From Ovis canadensis (taxonomy: Eukaryota > Chordata > Mammalia > Artiodactyla > Bovidae), in assembly GCF_042477335.2 (NCBI RefSeq), contig NC_091247.1, forward strand, positions 226,944,001-227,008,000: a stretch of 64,000 bases of DNA, in the 5' to 3' direction. The position numbers were made by a program, and so were the translations under genes. Below the pieces are notes generated by a model that worked only from the letters and a program-made list of their open reading frames with translations, was not told the DNA's origin and did no database searches. Positions 1 through 10,831 of this stretch are shown here, piece by piece. Within the stretch, counting starts at the first letter, position 1; each line of letters starts with the position of its first letter.

Positions 1-497
1 TGCGTCCGCGGGACCCTGGGCACCCCCGTTCCCTGCCATGGGACGAGCACCGTGACCAACAGCGACATCACCGTACCTCCTCGTCCGTGTCTGAAGACTG
101 AGCCCCGGAGCTCTCCTGGCCTTACCCATGGAGTCCTCCCGGCTCCATAGAAACAGGGCCCTGAAGGCGGGGGTTCCCTGGACCTGCTCCCTCATCTGTA
201 AAATGGTCTTTCCCCGTGCCCCCACCCACCAGGGGGCGCTGGGAGCATTCAGAGGGCAGCGGCTGAGGGCTTGGGGGGCGGGGGCTCTGCAGCTCCTGCG
301 GCAGGCGAGCGAGCAGGCTGGCTTCTGGGTGGGCGGCCTGGGCATTCTCGCAGGTCCCCACGCTCAGAAGGGCTGGACTGCTTCATGTTCTGCTGCCACC
401 GTCTTTAAATGTAGCCATTTCTGCACGAGAGGCCCTCACGTTCACGTCAGACCGGGCATCCACACGTGACTTCCTGGACCTGAGTGTGCGGGTGGTT
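1..497. other. Unique intergenic sequence
   Basis: GC-rich single-copy-looking DNA. No splice-flanked coding exon, RNA gene or recognisable repeat is visible; open frames here are short and look like chance frames in GC-rich DNA. Confidence 0.5.
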
Positions 498-698
498 TGG
501 TTGCTCAGTTGAGTCCGACTCTTTGCGACCCCATGGACTGCAGCCCACCAGGCTCCTCGTCCATGGGATTCTCCAGGCGAGAACACTGGAGTGGGCTGCC
601 ATTCCCTTCTCCAGGGGCTCTTCCCGACCCAGGGATCGAACTAGAGTCTCCTGCACGCACAGGTGGATTCTTTACCACCGGCGCCCCCTGGGAAGCCC
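498..698 (-). mobile_element. Bov-tA SINE
   Basis: Reverse-complement Bov-tA (tRNA-Glu-derived ruminant SINE). It starts with the 'gttgctcagttgagtccgac' tail region, has the central 'gactgcagcccaccaggctc' block, and ends in the inverted tRNA-like head '..ccctgggaagccc'. It is nearly full length. Internal pol III boxes are expected from the family; expression cannot be judged. Confidence 0.9.
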
Positions 699-1754
699 GC
701 GCCCTGAATGTAAGACCCGCTCTTTGGAGCCCTTGGGCTGCTGGGGGCAGCCCTCCACCCCAGGCTGCCAGCCAAGCTGGGGCCGCCCCGGGCCTCCCCT
801 GCTCCCCCACAGGGGTGGCTGCTCCCACAGGAGCCTCCCACCCATGGGGCCGCGTCCAAGCTCCTGGGGCACCTTTCTGGACCTCTGAGCTGGCAGGACG
901 CCTCCTCTAAGCTCGCTCACCCTGGGCGTTGCTCAGAGGGTGCACGTGGGTGCCCAGCTCTGCCCCCAAAAGGCCCAAACCTGGGATTTCATCCTCCATA
1001 CCTGTCCTGGATTGCCCCCCTCCCACCACCACCACCAGGCCCAGGTCCTGAGAAGCCCCCCGGGGATGGGCGGTCAGCTTCTAGGTCATCCGGCCACAGG
1101 GCGACTCAAGATGGGATCTGTGGGTCTATGCTGCCACCTCCCGGCCAACGGAGGAAAGACAGCACCACCGGGGCGGGGGTGGGGAGGGGAGGGGGGCGGC
1201 GCATGGGGCCCAGCCATGAGGTGGACTCGGGACACCAGGTGGGAAGGGCCGCCAAGGCAGGGGGGCGAGCGCCCCCTCCCGCAGTCACTCTCCACGCCAC
1301 CGCTCTGTGTGCTCTCCCGTAGACAAGGGACCAAGGGGAAAGGAGCATGGCTGTGCCCCTGGTGAGTGGCTGAGGCCCCTGGGACCACCCCCCCTCAAGG
1401 TGGGCATCCAAAAGCCAAGCCCCAACCCTCCCTCGGAGGCCACTCAGAGGACAGTTTGGTTGGACCTCAGCGTCTCCATCAGGTTCTTCCTCCAAGCAGA
1501 AGATCCTCAGCCAAGGCTTCAAACGTGGCTCCCACGCCGCCTTCCTACAGGGAGCCCTCTTGTGCGGACAAACAGAAGTCACCTTGGGCAGAGACCCCAA
1601 CTCTGCCCTCAGGGACACCCGCAGGTGTCCGGGGTCCTTAGAAGTGAAAATGGACCTCTAGTCCCACCTGTTCAACGTACAGATGGGGGAAAAAAAGGTG
1701 GCAAGGAGGGTCAGGAAGGCAGGGAACCAATGCTTTACAGGCTTTTTGCCCTCG
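699..1754. other. Unique GC-rich intergenic sequence
   Basis: No recognisable gene or young repeat. It contains G-rich and C-rich runs around 1165-1210. The frames crossing it have no recognisable domain and no splice-site support. Confidence 0.4.
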
Positions 1755-1850
1755 GTTGTTCTTTAATCGCTGAAGCGTGTCTTGACTCTTTTGCGACCCC
1801 ATGGACTGTAGCCCACCAGGCTCCTCTGTCCGTGGGATTTCCCAGGCAGA
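1755..1850 (-). mobile_element. Truncated Bov-tA SINE
   Basis: Only the tail half of a minus-strand Bov-tA is present ('..gcgaccccatggactgtag..' through 'ttcccaggcaga'). The tRNA-like head is missing, and the sequence runs directly into a MIR-like segment. Confidence 0.85.
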
Positions 1851-1990
1851 CCCAGATTCAAATCCCAGCCTGGCCACCTTCCATCCACCTGCCTTCGCCT
1901 CCATGCCCACACCTGTAAGACAAGTGGAGGGTCCTACCTCTTAGGCTGACCTCGAGGATTAAAGACACTAGTGTTTACAGAGTGCTTGAC
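1851..1990 (+). repeat. MIR-like SINE relic
   Basis: Has the MIR order: '..attcaaatcccagcctggccac', then a degenerate 'cacctgtaagacaagtggagg', then 'cctacctc..gaggattaaaga'. It is divergent, as expected for an ancient mammalian element. Confidence 0.5.
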
Positions 1991-2007
1991 TGAGTGAGTG
2001 TGTGTGT

Positions 2008-2210
2008 GCTCAGTTGCTTAGTTGTGTCCAACTCTTTGCAATCTTGTGGGCTATAGCCCGCCCGGCTCCTCTGTACATGGATTTCCCAGGCAAGAATACT
2101 GGAGTGGGTTGCCATTTCTTTCTCCAGGGGGATCTTCCCGACCCAGGGATCAAACCCACGCCTCCTGCGTTGGCAGGTGGATTCCTTACCACTGAAGCAC
2201 CTGGGAAGCC
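2008..2210 (-). mobile_element. Bov-tA SINE with target-site duplication
   Basis: Complete minus-strand Bov-tA. Similar flanks (tgcttgactgag on the left, tgcttgagtgag on the right) look like a target-site duplication, which supports insertion by retroposition. Confidence 0.9.
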
Positions 2211-3159
2211 TGTGCTTGAGTGAGGCTCAGTGTCAAAGGCAAGCTCTGTCTGGCTACGCACAGTAGTTGGCAGTGCAGCCTGCTGGGGGCGAGCAGGGCC
2301 ACGGCATCCTCTGTCCCCAGTGACACCCAAGCCAACACCCCCTTCAAGGCACAGGTGCTGGCGGGGTGCCAGGGAGCACCAGAGACCAGCGTCTGTAATC
2401 CACGGGTCCACCCTGGAGAAGGCGCTGAGCCCCCGTAACTGTGGGAGCCGCCCCTGAACCCCTCTCCTGTCTGCCTCCTCTTGCCTCCCAGAGCCCCACT
2501 CAAGGTCAGGGCGTCTCCAACTCCAACCTGAATTTTAAACCACAGATAAGAATCTGTGCTCCCAGCTTAAACACCCTGTGATCCCTTCCCCTGTCCTGTG
2601 GTAGAGCCTAAACCCTTCTCTGGGCTCCGAAACCCCTGGGTGCTCCCGTTCCTTCACCCTACCCTGGCCCCCTGCTGCAGACCGTCTGAGCTGTGCTGGG
2701 TCCCTCCCCAGGCCTTCGCATGGGCTGTCCCTCTGCTGGGGCGGTCTTCTCCCCCTGCGCCATCACCTCCACCCAGCTTCAGCGAGGCTCTGTGATCCCC
2801 GCCTCTGCTACACCCCAACCCTGCAGGCCAGGCGCCCAAGGCAGAGCCACCAGCTTCCCTGGGAGAGGGGTCCTGTTGGCACTTGCCCAGTGGTGGCACC
2901 CGAGTGGTCGCCTCCTTTACCCGCCTTGTGCCAGCCACCCTCAGAGACAGCCCTTCCTGTGAGCTCCGCTCTGGGCTCCCCATCCTGCTGAGAGCTTTTA
3001 GGGTCCACATAGGAAGGCTGACTCTGGGTCCACTCCCTTGTCACCTCCAAGGACACGGGCTGAAGAAGGCCCAGGGCTATAGAGACAGATCCGGCTCTTT
3101 TCCAGAGCCTCCTGGAGGAGGAAAGGCTGCTGCCTGACGATCTGTACTGAAAGGCAGAC
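2211..3159. other. Unique intergenic sequence
   Basis: No supported gene or identifiable repeat. Moderate GC content; open frames on both strands overlap one another and show no recognisable domain. Confidence 0.4.
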
Positions 3160-3940
3160 CGACTGGAGGCACCCGGGGCGTCCCTCAGCTGGCGGATGGG
3201 TAAATAAACTGGTGCATCCAGACAACGGGCGATGGCTCAGTAATAAAAAGAAATGAGCTGTCAAACCATGAAAAGACATGGAGGAGCCTTATGCATCATA
3301 CCAAGTGAAAGAAGCCAGTCTGAAAAGGCTTCGTACTTTGTGATGCCAACCCTATGACATTCTGGGGAAGGCCAAACCACGGAGTCAGCAAAGACCAGTG
3401 GTTTCGAGGGAAGCATGGAGGAGCACAGAGGATTTTCAGGACAGTGACGACACCCAGTATAGCGGCGCAATGGTGGGTTCACGTCATTATATGTGCCTGC
3501 TAAGTCGCTTCAGTCGTGTCCGACTCTTTGCAACACTATGGGCTGTCTCACCAGGCTCCTCTCTCCACGGGATTTCCCAGGCAAGAATATTGGAGCGGGT
3601 TGCCATGCCCTCCTCCAGGGGATCTTCCCGACCAGTGTCTCCTGTGGCTCAGGCATGGCAGGTGGATTCTTTACCGCTGAGCCACCAGGGAAGCGCCACG
3701 TGTCATTAGGCATTCGTCCAAACCCATAGGATGTCCCACACCAAGCGTGAAGCCTGGCGTCAACTGTGGGCTCCAGGTGATGGTGACACGTTAGTGCAAG
3801 CTCACCGACCAGCAAATGCCCCACCTGGTGTGGTGTTGGTAATGGGGGAGGCTGTGCACGTGTGGGGCAGCGAGTGTACAGGAAATCTCTTCCCACTCAG
3901 TTTTGCTGCGAACCCAAAACTGCTCTAAGACGTAAAATCT
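3160..3940 (+). mobile_element. L1 LINE 3' end, interrupted by a SINE
   Basis: Matches the distal 3' part of an old mammalian L1: the 'ggtaaataaactgg' and 'gaaatgagctgtcaaaccatg' blocks, 'aagtgaaagaagccagtctg', 'aatgggggaggctgtgcacg', and the terminal 'cccaaaactgctctaagacg'. A Bov-tA lies in the middle (3494-3696). The element is non-coding remnant sequence. The same L1 region occurs inverted at 26545-27735. Confidence 0.85.
3494..3696 (-). mobile_element. Bov-tA SINE inserted in L1
   Basis: Complete minus-strand Bov-tA of the 'gctaagtcgcttcagtcgtg' subtype. It is flanked by the imperfect duplication cacgtcattat (3480-3490) and cacgtgtcatta (3697-3708). Those bases belong to the interrupted L1, so the SINE is the younger element. 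Confidence 0.92.
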
Positions 3941-4080
3941 GGGGATTCCCAGGCGATCAACAGTTAGGACTCCACACTCTCACAGAGAAGGCTGGGGTCA
4001 ATCCTCACTCAGGAAGCTGAAGTCCCACAAGTCACATGGCCCGGCCTCCAAAAAATATAACATAAAATAAAAAATAAAAT
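3941..4080 (+). mobile_element. CHR-2-type tRNA-derived SINE
   Basis: Begins 'ggggattcccaggcgatcaa' at the exact 3' end of the L1. It carries the '..ggactccacactctc' head and the 'catggcccggcc' 3' block, then an A-rich tail of about 30 bases with TAAAA repeats. CHR-type SINEs are shared by ruminants and cetaceans. Confidence 0.8.
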
Positions 4081-4110
4081 TTTTTATTTTATTTTATTTT
4101 ATTTTAAATC
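4050..4110. repeat. TAAAA / TTTTA inverted low-complexity tract
   Basis: The A-rich tail of the preceding SINE (TAAAA units) runs straight into TTTTA units from 4081, making an almost pure A/T inverted repeat able to form a long hairpin. Confidence 0.8.
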
Positions 4111-4164
4111 TACTAATTTAAAGTATTTTAAAAGTCAGACTGAGGCGTGCCATAAAGAAGACAC

Positions 4165-4305
4165 AGTTCAGTTCTGTTCAGGTGCTCGTCGTGTCTGACT
4201 CTGTGCGACCCCATGAACCGCAGCACGCCAGGCCTCCCTGTCCATCACCAACTCCCGGAGTTCGCTCAAACTCATGTCCACTGAGTCGGTGATGCCATCC
4301 AGCTC
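4165..4305 (-). mobile_element. BovB LINE 3' fragment
   Basis: Minus-strand BovB 3' terminus: 'gttcagttctgttcag' end, '..cacgccaggcctccctgtcc', 'accaactcccggagttcgct', and 'gatgccatccagctc' where homology stops. The copy is 5' truncated after about 140 bp. Confidence 0.88.
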
Positions 4306-5324
4306 TTTCTGGGGTCCAAGAGTGTGTGAGGGTCCCCATCCCATACTCGGGGCCACCCAATGACCTATCCATGCAGCAGTGTCTGCATCGTGAGCAGGAA
4401 CACCCCAGACGGAGTCTCAGGAGCGTCTTGGAAAGGGGAGGTCAAGGCAGGTCTTCTCGAGGTTGGGGTCTAGGCTCGAGTAGAGACTGGCTGGGTGCGG
4501 CTCCCATACCTGCCATCCTAGACAGGCAGACGCAGCAAGGGGGGCAGCTTTCTGAGCACTTCCTGGGGAGCCAGCAGCCACTTCAGGATGAGGAATTTGC
4601 CCAGAGTTCAGATAAATGGGTTTTCAGGAAGTTCCTGGAACAATAAGGTGCTTGGCAATTTTATCTTCCCGGGCAAGCGTCTGGCATGGTACCAGCGCCT
4701 TAGCTCTCTGTCTGATGAGCCGTGTGCTCGCAAATAGTTTGTTCTCAAGGCCCGGGGAAAGGGCTCAGTGGCCAACCAGAGAGAGCCAAAGCTGCAAGGA
4801 AGCTCGTGGGCGTGAACCGCGTGAGGCCTCAGTCTTTCCATCTGCAGGATGGAGTATGGGCCTTCACGGGTCCCCAAGGCCATTCCAGTTCTACTGGTGA
4901 CTCTGTTTAAAGATGGGGGAGGGTGGGGCCTGGGAAATTGTTCATGACAGGCCATGGTGGGGCAGAGACAGGGGCAGAGTTGAATCCAGGGGTCCCAGCG
5001 CCCAGCCCAGTCCCCTCCCCATGCCCCCCGCCCACCAAGAGCCCGTACTGAGAAGAGCAGGAGGCCAGGAAGCCAGGGGCAGGGCTGGCTCTGCTGGAGA
5101 GGCAACCCCCTTCCCCTCCTCAGCCCACCCCACTCCCTGTCGGCTCTGCCTGCATCTTCTCGGATCTAACCCATCCCCTCAAATCCCTCCTCCCCACACT
5201 GAGGTCAGTCTTCCCAAAACCCAAGCTGTCCCTTGGCACTCACTAGCTCAGAACTCCCCTGTGGGTTTCCACTGCCTGCCAGATAAAGGACCTCCACCTT
5301 CTCCAGGCCCTAACTGGCTGTTTT
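4306..5324. other. Unique intergenic sequence
   Basis: No gene supported. A short AT-rich patch around 4640-4665 contains 'caataaggtg' and a GATA-like 'tttatcttcc'. The rest is GC-rich single-copy-looking DNA. Confidence 0.4.
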
Positions 5325-5470
5325 GCAGAAATTGATCCCAAAATTCATATGAAAAAGCAAGGGACCCTGAAAAGCCAAAAAATTGAGAAAAAGAAGAGCA
5401 AAGTCAGAAGATCCCCATTTCCTGGTTTCCAAGCTTACAACAAAGCTGTGGGTATCAAGACAGTACGGCA
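5325..5470 (+). mobile_element. L1 ORF2 fragment
   Basis: Resembles the C-terminal half of L1 ORF2: 'aaaattcatatgaaaaagca', 'gggaccctgaaaagccaaaa', and '..aacaaagctgtgggtatcaa'. Only about 145 bp remain and it is not open. It stops exactly where the next SINE starts. Confidence 0.75.
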
Positions 5471-5571
5471 GGGGCTCCGCTGGCAGCCCAGTGGTTAAGA
5501 CTCAGGCCCCAGTAAAGGTTGGATCCCTGTTCAGGGAACTAAGATCCCTCAGGCTGCATGGTGTGGCCAGT
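5471..5571 (+). mobile_element. CHR-2-type SINE
   Basis: Starts 'ggggctccgctggcagccc', has 'agtggttaagactc', then the 'gggaactaagatccctcagg' block and 'atggtgtggccag' end. The A tail is lacking or eroded. Confidence 0.8.
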
Positions 5572-7429
5572 GGAGTTCATCCTTGCTAACACTCACTTGC
5601 AGAAGCCCCCAGAAAATTTCGACAGTGGAGAGTCTGAGGAGCTTCCAGGTGGGCAAACACATCCAGGTACCAAAGGTGTGATGCACCCCAACTCTAAGGG
5701 GACAGAAGCTCACAGACCCCGCCCTGCGTATCTCTTCACCTGCCTGTCCATCTGTATCCTCTACCATACCCGTTCATGACCTGGTCACTGTGTTCCCCTG
5801 AGCTCTGGGAGCTGTTCTAGCAGACAGTGAAATCCAAGGGGGAGGAGGTCACAGCAGCCTCTGATTGGTAGATTTGCAGCCAAGTCAGACACATGCTGTG
5901 GGCTGTAACCTGGGGACTGCCTACTGGTAATCAGCCTCTGAAGGTGAGGAGCAGTCTCATGGGGCCGAGCCCTTTACCTGTGGGGTCTAATGCCATCTCC
6001 ACGTAGTGTCAGAATTGAGTCAAACTATAGCATGCCCAGGGGGTGTCACAGAATTGCCTGGTGTGGGGAAAGCCCGCCACACACACCCACGCACAGTCAG
6101 GAGCAGTAAGAGTGTGTCGGTGGTGTGAGCGTAAAGGAGACACATGGGAGGAAGGTGTACGGAGCAGGAGTCATCGTGCCCATTTCACAGAAAGGCAAAC
6201 TGAGGTCCTGCAAGTTGAGTGGCTCCCTCTGGAGCTGGGATCCCTTAACCAGGACTGCCACTCACTCATCTATAAGAACCAAGGACCCCTCAAAGGGCAC
6301 CCTGCTCGAATCACCACTGTCGGGCGCCTCCTCATCCATCCGTCAGTGGCTGCAAGCTTATTTTCAGAGTGTTCCCAGGGCCCCTTCTGAAGATGTTTTC
6401 TGAACGCCTACCATGCACCTGGCACCTCGCCCCACACGGAAGGGCCAAACAGCAACCAAACGTGCCATGGGCTTGGATCCCCCGGCGGCCTGGGGAGTAA
6501 GCCCATGGCTGAGGGGCTTAGTTAAACGAAAGTCGCTTCCTTCTCACCAAGAGGCCTGGAGGGAAATGTAGCTGATGCCTCCATGAGGACGATGCCTCAG
6601 CTGATGCCTCCATGGGGAGGGACGGGGAGGGCTTCCTACAGGAGGTGTTTTTTCTTCTGAAACCCAGAAGGAAAAATGGACGCATCTAGCTAAGGGGAGT
6701 GGGAGCGTAGCGGGGAGAGAGGGCAGAAAGAATAACACATGCTGGAAACCTGGAGGAGTGAGGAAAGGAAGGGCTGAGATCAAAGCAGGGGCAAACCCTG
6801 GTAGGTCTGAGCATCGGACCTGAGACGAGGGCCCCAGAAGATACCTGCTGTAAAGGCTGGCTTTGAAGGGATCAGAGTGTTATCTTAATTTTGTTTTTTT
6901 TTAATGATTCCTTGTGGCCAGGGTGTCAGGGCAAAATACACACAGCTATTACAATTGTTTGCAAACTGCTCATCTCCTCCACCCAGATCTCCGAGCTTCT
7001 TTCAGTAGCAGAATCCGTGAAATGGGCAGACAGAGACAGAAGCTGGAGAGGTTGGCTTGATTTGAGCTGAGCAGACCCAGCGAGGGGAGCCCAGAAGGGG
7101 CCTGGGCCAGGGGGTGGGAGATGTAGGGAGAAGAATGGGAAGCAGAGTCTTGGAGTGCCAGAAACAGCAGCAGCTACTGAGCACGTGAGCGACGGGGAGA
7201 TAGTTCTCAGATGTTTCGCTGTGAACGAGGCTCTCCATCTGGAGTGCCGCGCTTTGCCGAGAGACCACGGTAGGCAGCCTGCTTTACGGTTACTTTGGAT
7301 AGGACGCAAAACAGGTGCTTCTTTAATCAGCGGTGTCACTGCCCCTGGTCCACTGAGTAACTGCACGTATGTGGTCTCCCACAATCAAAGTAATACCCAT
7401 TTCGCTCGCTCGCTCGCTCTCTCTCTCTC
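5572..7429. other. Unique intergenic sequence with faint L2/MIR traces
   Basis: No gene supported. Short L2/MIR-like patches are visible near 6385-6450 ('cctaccatgcacctggcacc') and 6175-6215. A T-rich run lies at 6892-6902 and a GCTC/TC microsatellite at 7402-7441. Confidence 0.4.
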
Positions 7430-7446
7430 TCTCTTTTTTTTTTTTG
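7402..7446. repeat. GCTC / TC / T microsatellite
   Basis: Four CGCT-type units pass into a TC run and then a poly-T run that forms the tail of the adjoining minus-strand SINE. Confidence 0.9.
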
Positions 7447-7854
7447 TCACAAAGCATGCAGACGCATGCACGCAACGCAGGGCACACGGAATCTTAGTTC
7501 CCTGACCAAGAACCAAACTAGCGCCCCCTGCAGGGAAGGTACAGATTCTTAACCACTGGACTACTGCTGCTGCTACTGCTAAGTCACTTCAGTCGTGTCC
7601 GACTTTGTGCAACCCCATGGACGGCAGCCCACCAGGCTCCCCCATTCCTGGGATTCTCCAGGCAGGAACACTGGAGTGGGTTCCCATTGCCTTCTCCAAT
7701 GCATGAAAGTAAAAAGTGAAAGTGAAATCACTCAGTCATGTCTGACTCTTCGCAACCCCACGGACTGCAGCCTACCAGGCTCCCCCGTCCATGGGATTTT
7801 CCAGGCAAGAGTACTGGAGTGGATTGCCACTGCCTTCTCCACTGAGGAAGTCCA
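7430..7854 (-). mobile_element. CHR-2-type SINE split by a Bov-A2
   Basis: Minus-strand CHR-2: poly-T, 'ggaatcttagttccctgacc', '..gattcttaaccactgga', then interruption at about 7563. The remaining head 'gaggaagtcc' follows the inserted Bov-A2 at 7843-7854. Confidence 0.75.
7564..7842 (-). mobile_element. Bov-A2 dimeric SINE
   Basis: Two Bov-A units in tandem. The first begins 'ctgctgctgctactgctaag'. The linker is 'atgcatgaaagtaaaaagtg'. The second repeats the 'gactcttcgcaaccccacgg' block and ends 'tgccttctcc'. The ~280-bp dimer is characteristic of ruminants. Confidence 0.9.
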
Positions 7855-8349
7855 AAAATAATACACATTACTTACCAGACGATGGGAACATGCTAAGTTG
7901 GAAAACTAGCAAGAACAGAAACTTCCCACATTGTCAGGACCCAAAGCCCACCACGGAGAGCAACAGGACATGCTGCGCTGAGGTCTTCTCTCCATCTCTG
8001 CATTGCTTGCGCACCCTCAGTGACATCCCATACAATATTTTGAATCTGAGTGGGTTTTAATTTACTATGATCGCATAAGCACTTTTCCGTGTCTTTAAAC
8101 ACTGCAAACCAGATTCTAGTGGATGCGTCATATTCCAGAGAAGGGATGTGTAGTCACCTCATGATTCATTTTGCTGGGCTTTGACATGGCGCCTGTCTTC
8201 TCCTCTGATGAACAGGGTGAAGCTTTTCCTAAGTTTCAGAATATTTCCTTAGCGTGGGTTTCCAGAAGTGGAATTACTGAGTCAGCTCACTCCCTGAAAC
8301 AGACAACAAAACAGGCCTCCAACAAGACTGTAGCCGCTTACACTCTCTC

Positions 8350-8628
8350 CTGAATACTCCTGGAAGGACTGATGCGGAAGCTGAAGCTCCAGTACTTGGG
8401 TCACCTGATGCGAAGAGCTGACTCTTTGGAAGAGACCCTGATGCTGGGGAAGATTGAAGGCAAAAGGAGAAGGGGGCGGCAGAGGATGACATGGTTGGGT
8501 AGCATCCCTGATTCAGTGGGCCTGAACGTGGGCGAGCTCCAGGAGATGGTGGTGGACAGGAAAGCCTGGCGTGCTGCAGTCCCTGGGGTCGCAAAGCGCC
8601 GGACACGACCTAGCAACTAAACAACAAG
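8350..8628 (+). mobile_element. BovB LINE, 5'-truncated 3' end
   Basis: Begins in the BovB ORF C-terminus ('gaagctccagtacttgggtc') and runs through '..aggatgacatggttgggtag' to the tail 'cacgacctagcaactaaaca'. Similar flanks (acactctctcc on the left, acactctcccc on the right) look like a target-site duplication. Confidence 0.88.
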
Positions 8629-8631
8629 AAC

Positions 8632-10831
8632 ACTCTCCCCAGAAGTACCACACTTCCCCTGTCAGCATCCCTCACACACACACGTGTTATCACCTGTGAT
8701 GCTGTCGACTCGAAACAGGAAGGAGGTCCCCCGGCCTGAGAGCCATTCCTCGGACAGCCCAGGAGGATGAGCTTGTGTTTCTCTGCCCACGACACCGGCA
8801 CCCTGGGCACCGTCTCCTCCTGGCCTGTGGGGTCAGTGTCGGGGTGCCTAGGGGCCTGCGGGTGGGTGCTGCCTGTTCTAAGAAGTCCACAGAGCCAGAT
8901 CTATAGCTCTGGCTTCCTAAACCATAAACGAGGGCACTGGGAGGACCACGGAGGACACAGCCCTGACTGGCCACCGCATCATTGCCTCTCACAGCCTGGC
9001 GCCCTGCAGGCCCGCCTTTGGGGGGATGCGCTGTTCCCTGGTCTAAAGCCCCTCCTGCCTCCTCCCAGAACAGCAGCAGATCAAACGCACTGGGCTCCTG
9101 GACTTCATTAACATCATTTATTTCTCTGTGCCGGGCAGAAGTTTCCACTTAACAAGAGAAACCTTTTTTAAATTACATGTCCCTTCCAGCAGCCACGTGG
9201 CTTGGAGGCTGAGGACAGATGGGGTTTGTCAGGATCTATGGGTCTCAGAACCTCTCCCCACTTTGGAGGCCCAGGGCCTCCCACTAGGGGATACCCAGCT
9301 CTGCTTCCAGATGGAAGGAGGCCAGGGCCGGAGCCCCGCAGCCAGTTCCAGGAGGCCGAGAGCTCCCCCAGCCCCCAGCAGAGCCGGGGGCCCATCTCCG
9401 AGAGGCCCCAGCCACTCATCTGCTCACCCGCTGGCCCTGTTTGCCTCATGTCCTCAGCACTGGGGCTGGCCTGGGGCTGGGGATGTAGAAAAATGTCAGA
9501 CAAAGTGACCTCTCGCCAGGCGACCATCAGGCTCTGGAAGAGACGGGCCCCGACCAGGTCATCACATTCAGAAAATCTGTTTCCTGAGCGCTTACTATAG
9601 ATTACAAACTGCGCTGGGAGAGTCGCACGGTGAGAACTCTGTGAGCTGGGGACAGGGAGGCGGGCTGTTTCTGCTTCCAGGCTTCCCTCAGGGCGCTCCA
9701 CAAAGGCCCTGAGCCCCTGGGGCAGGGTCAGCCAGAGGAGCGCGTCCACACCTGTCCTGGGGGCAGCCGGGAGGGCCGGGTTCCTGTAGGCGCCCAGGAA
9801 GGAAGCAGCTGTGGGAAGCTGGCAGGGCTGGGGGCCGCGGTCACCTCCGCAGCCCACCCGCCACGGAAGCCAGGGCGTGGACCCTGCTCCAGGGGCCTGA
9901 CAGGCCTCGCTGGTCAGTCTCTGCCCTCTTCTTGACCTGCTTCAACCCAGTGGCCACGACGAGGTGACAGCTGGTGGACACAGAGGCTGGGGGCACCTCC
10001 CCGAAGTGGCCAGTCCTGGAGGACGAGAGGAAGATTTCTAAGCAGAGATGGAGCTCAGGACGGAAATTGATGAGCGCCCCACCCCTGCCAGAAATACCAA
10101 GGCCAGCTTTTAAAGAAAATGAAGTGAAGCAACTTCCCTGGCTGTCCAGTGGTCCGGACTCTGCCCTTTCACTGCCGAGGGGCCAGGTTCAAGCGCTGGC
10201 TCAGAGAAAGCCCAGACACAGCATCCCAGAGACCTCAGGTCAGCCCCCCAGATCCAGGTGCTGTCATCTCAACCCTGAGAAGCCCACAGCCAGGGTCTCC
10301 TGGCTCCATCATCCATCCCTACCCCCTCCCAGCGCCCGGGGATGTGGTCCTGGGCCCTCAGGGAGCAGGGCTTGGCAGAAGCCCTGGGCACAGACACCCC
10401 CTTCCCAATGATGGGCTCACCTTCTCCCGTGTCTCCTCTGGGAGCTAGACACTGTCTGCTTGTCCCCATGTGCCCTGCTGCCTGGGGCAGGGGGATGGGG
10501 TGAAGGGGATTGACCTTCAGGTCTTGAGGGTCGCAGGGGATGGGAGGCTTGAGCACAAGCTGCTTTGCCTTGATTAACTGATGTCCTCCTCACCACCATC
10601 CTATGAATGGAAGGCCCCTGAGGGGCCACCGTCTATATCTTGCTGACCTGGACGTGAGCCAGGTACTCATTTCATTCCCATTTCAAAGATGAGGCAACCG
10701 AGGCAGAATTAGAACCCACAGCTTCCACTGTGAGGCCCTGGCTCTTTGCACTTAGCCATGCCCCCTCCTGGCATTGGTTTTTCATCTTCTGCATTAAATG
10801 TCTGTCAAATTGTTTCACACCCAATAACTTC
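8632..10831. other. Mostly unique intergenic sequence
   Basis: No gene supported. Long frames on the minus strand at 9168-9857 show no recognisable domain and biased GC-rich composition. Faint traces: an L2-like patch at 9575-9640, a CHR-2-like partial at 10130-10200, and a minus-strand MIR-like patch at 10660-10760. Confidence 0.4.
10660..10760 (-). repeat. MIR-like SINE relic
   Basis: Reverse MIR order is seen: '..cccatttcaaagatgaggca', 'gaggcagaattagaaccc', '..gccctggctctttgcactta'. Divergent and partial. Confidence 0.5.

Noticed and set aside
498..698. tRNA gene in the SINE heads (here and in all Bov-tA/CHR copies)
   Set aside because: The tRNA-like heads lack a complete cloverleaf and are part of dispersed SINEs; no independent tRNA gene was seen.
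8130..8340. L1 or MER-type repeat around 'tttccagaagtggaattact'
   Set aside because: Only a short motif match; too weak to assign a family or boundaries.
9168..9857. 229-residue minus-strand frame
   Set aside because: No recognisable domain; overlapping frames on the other strand; no clear splice or promoter context.
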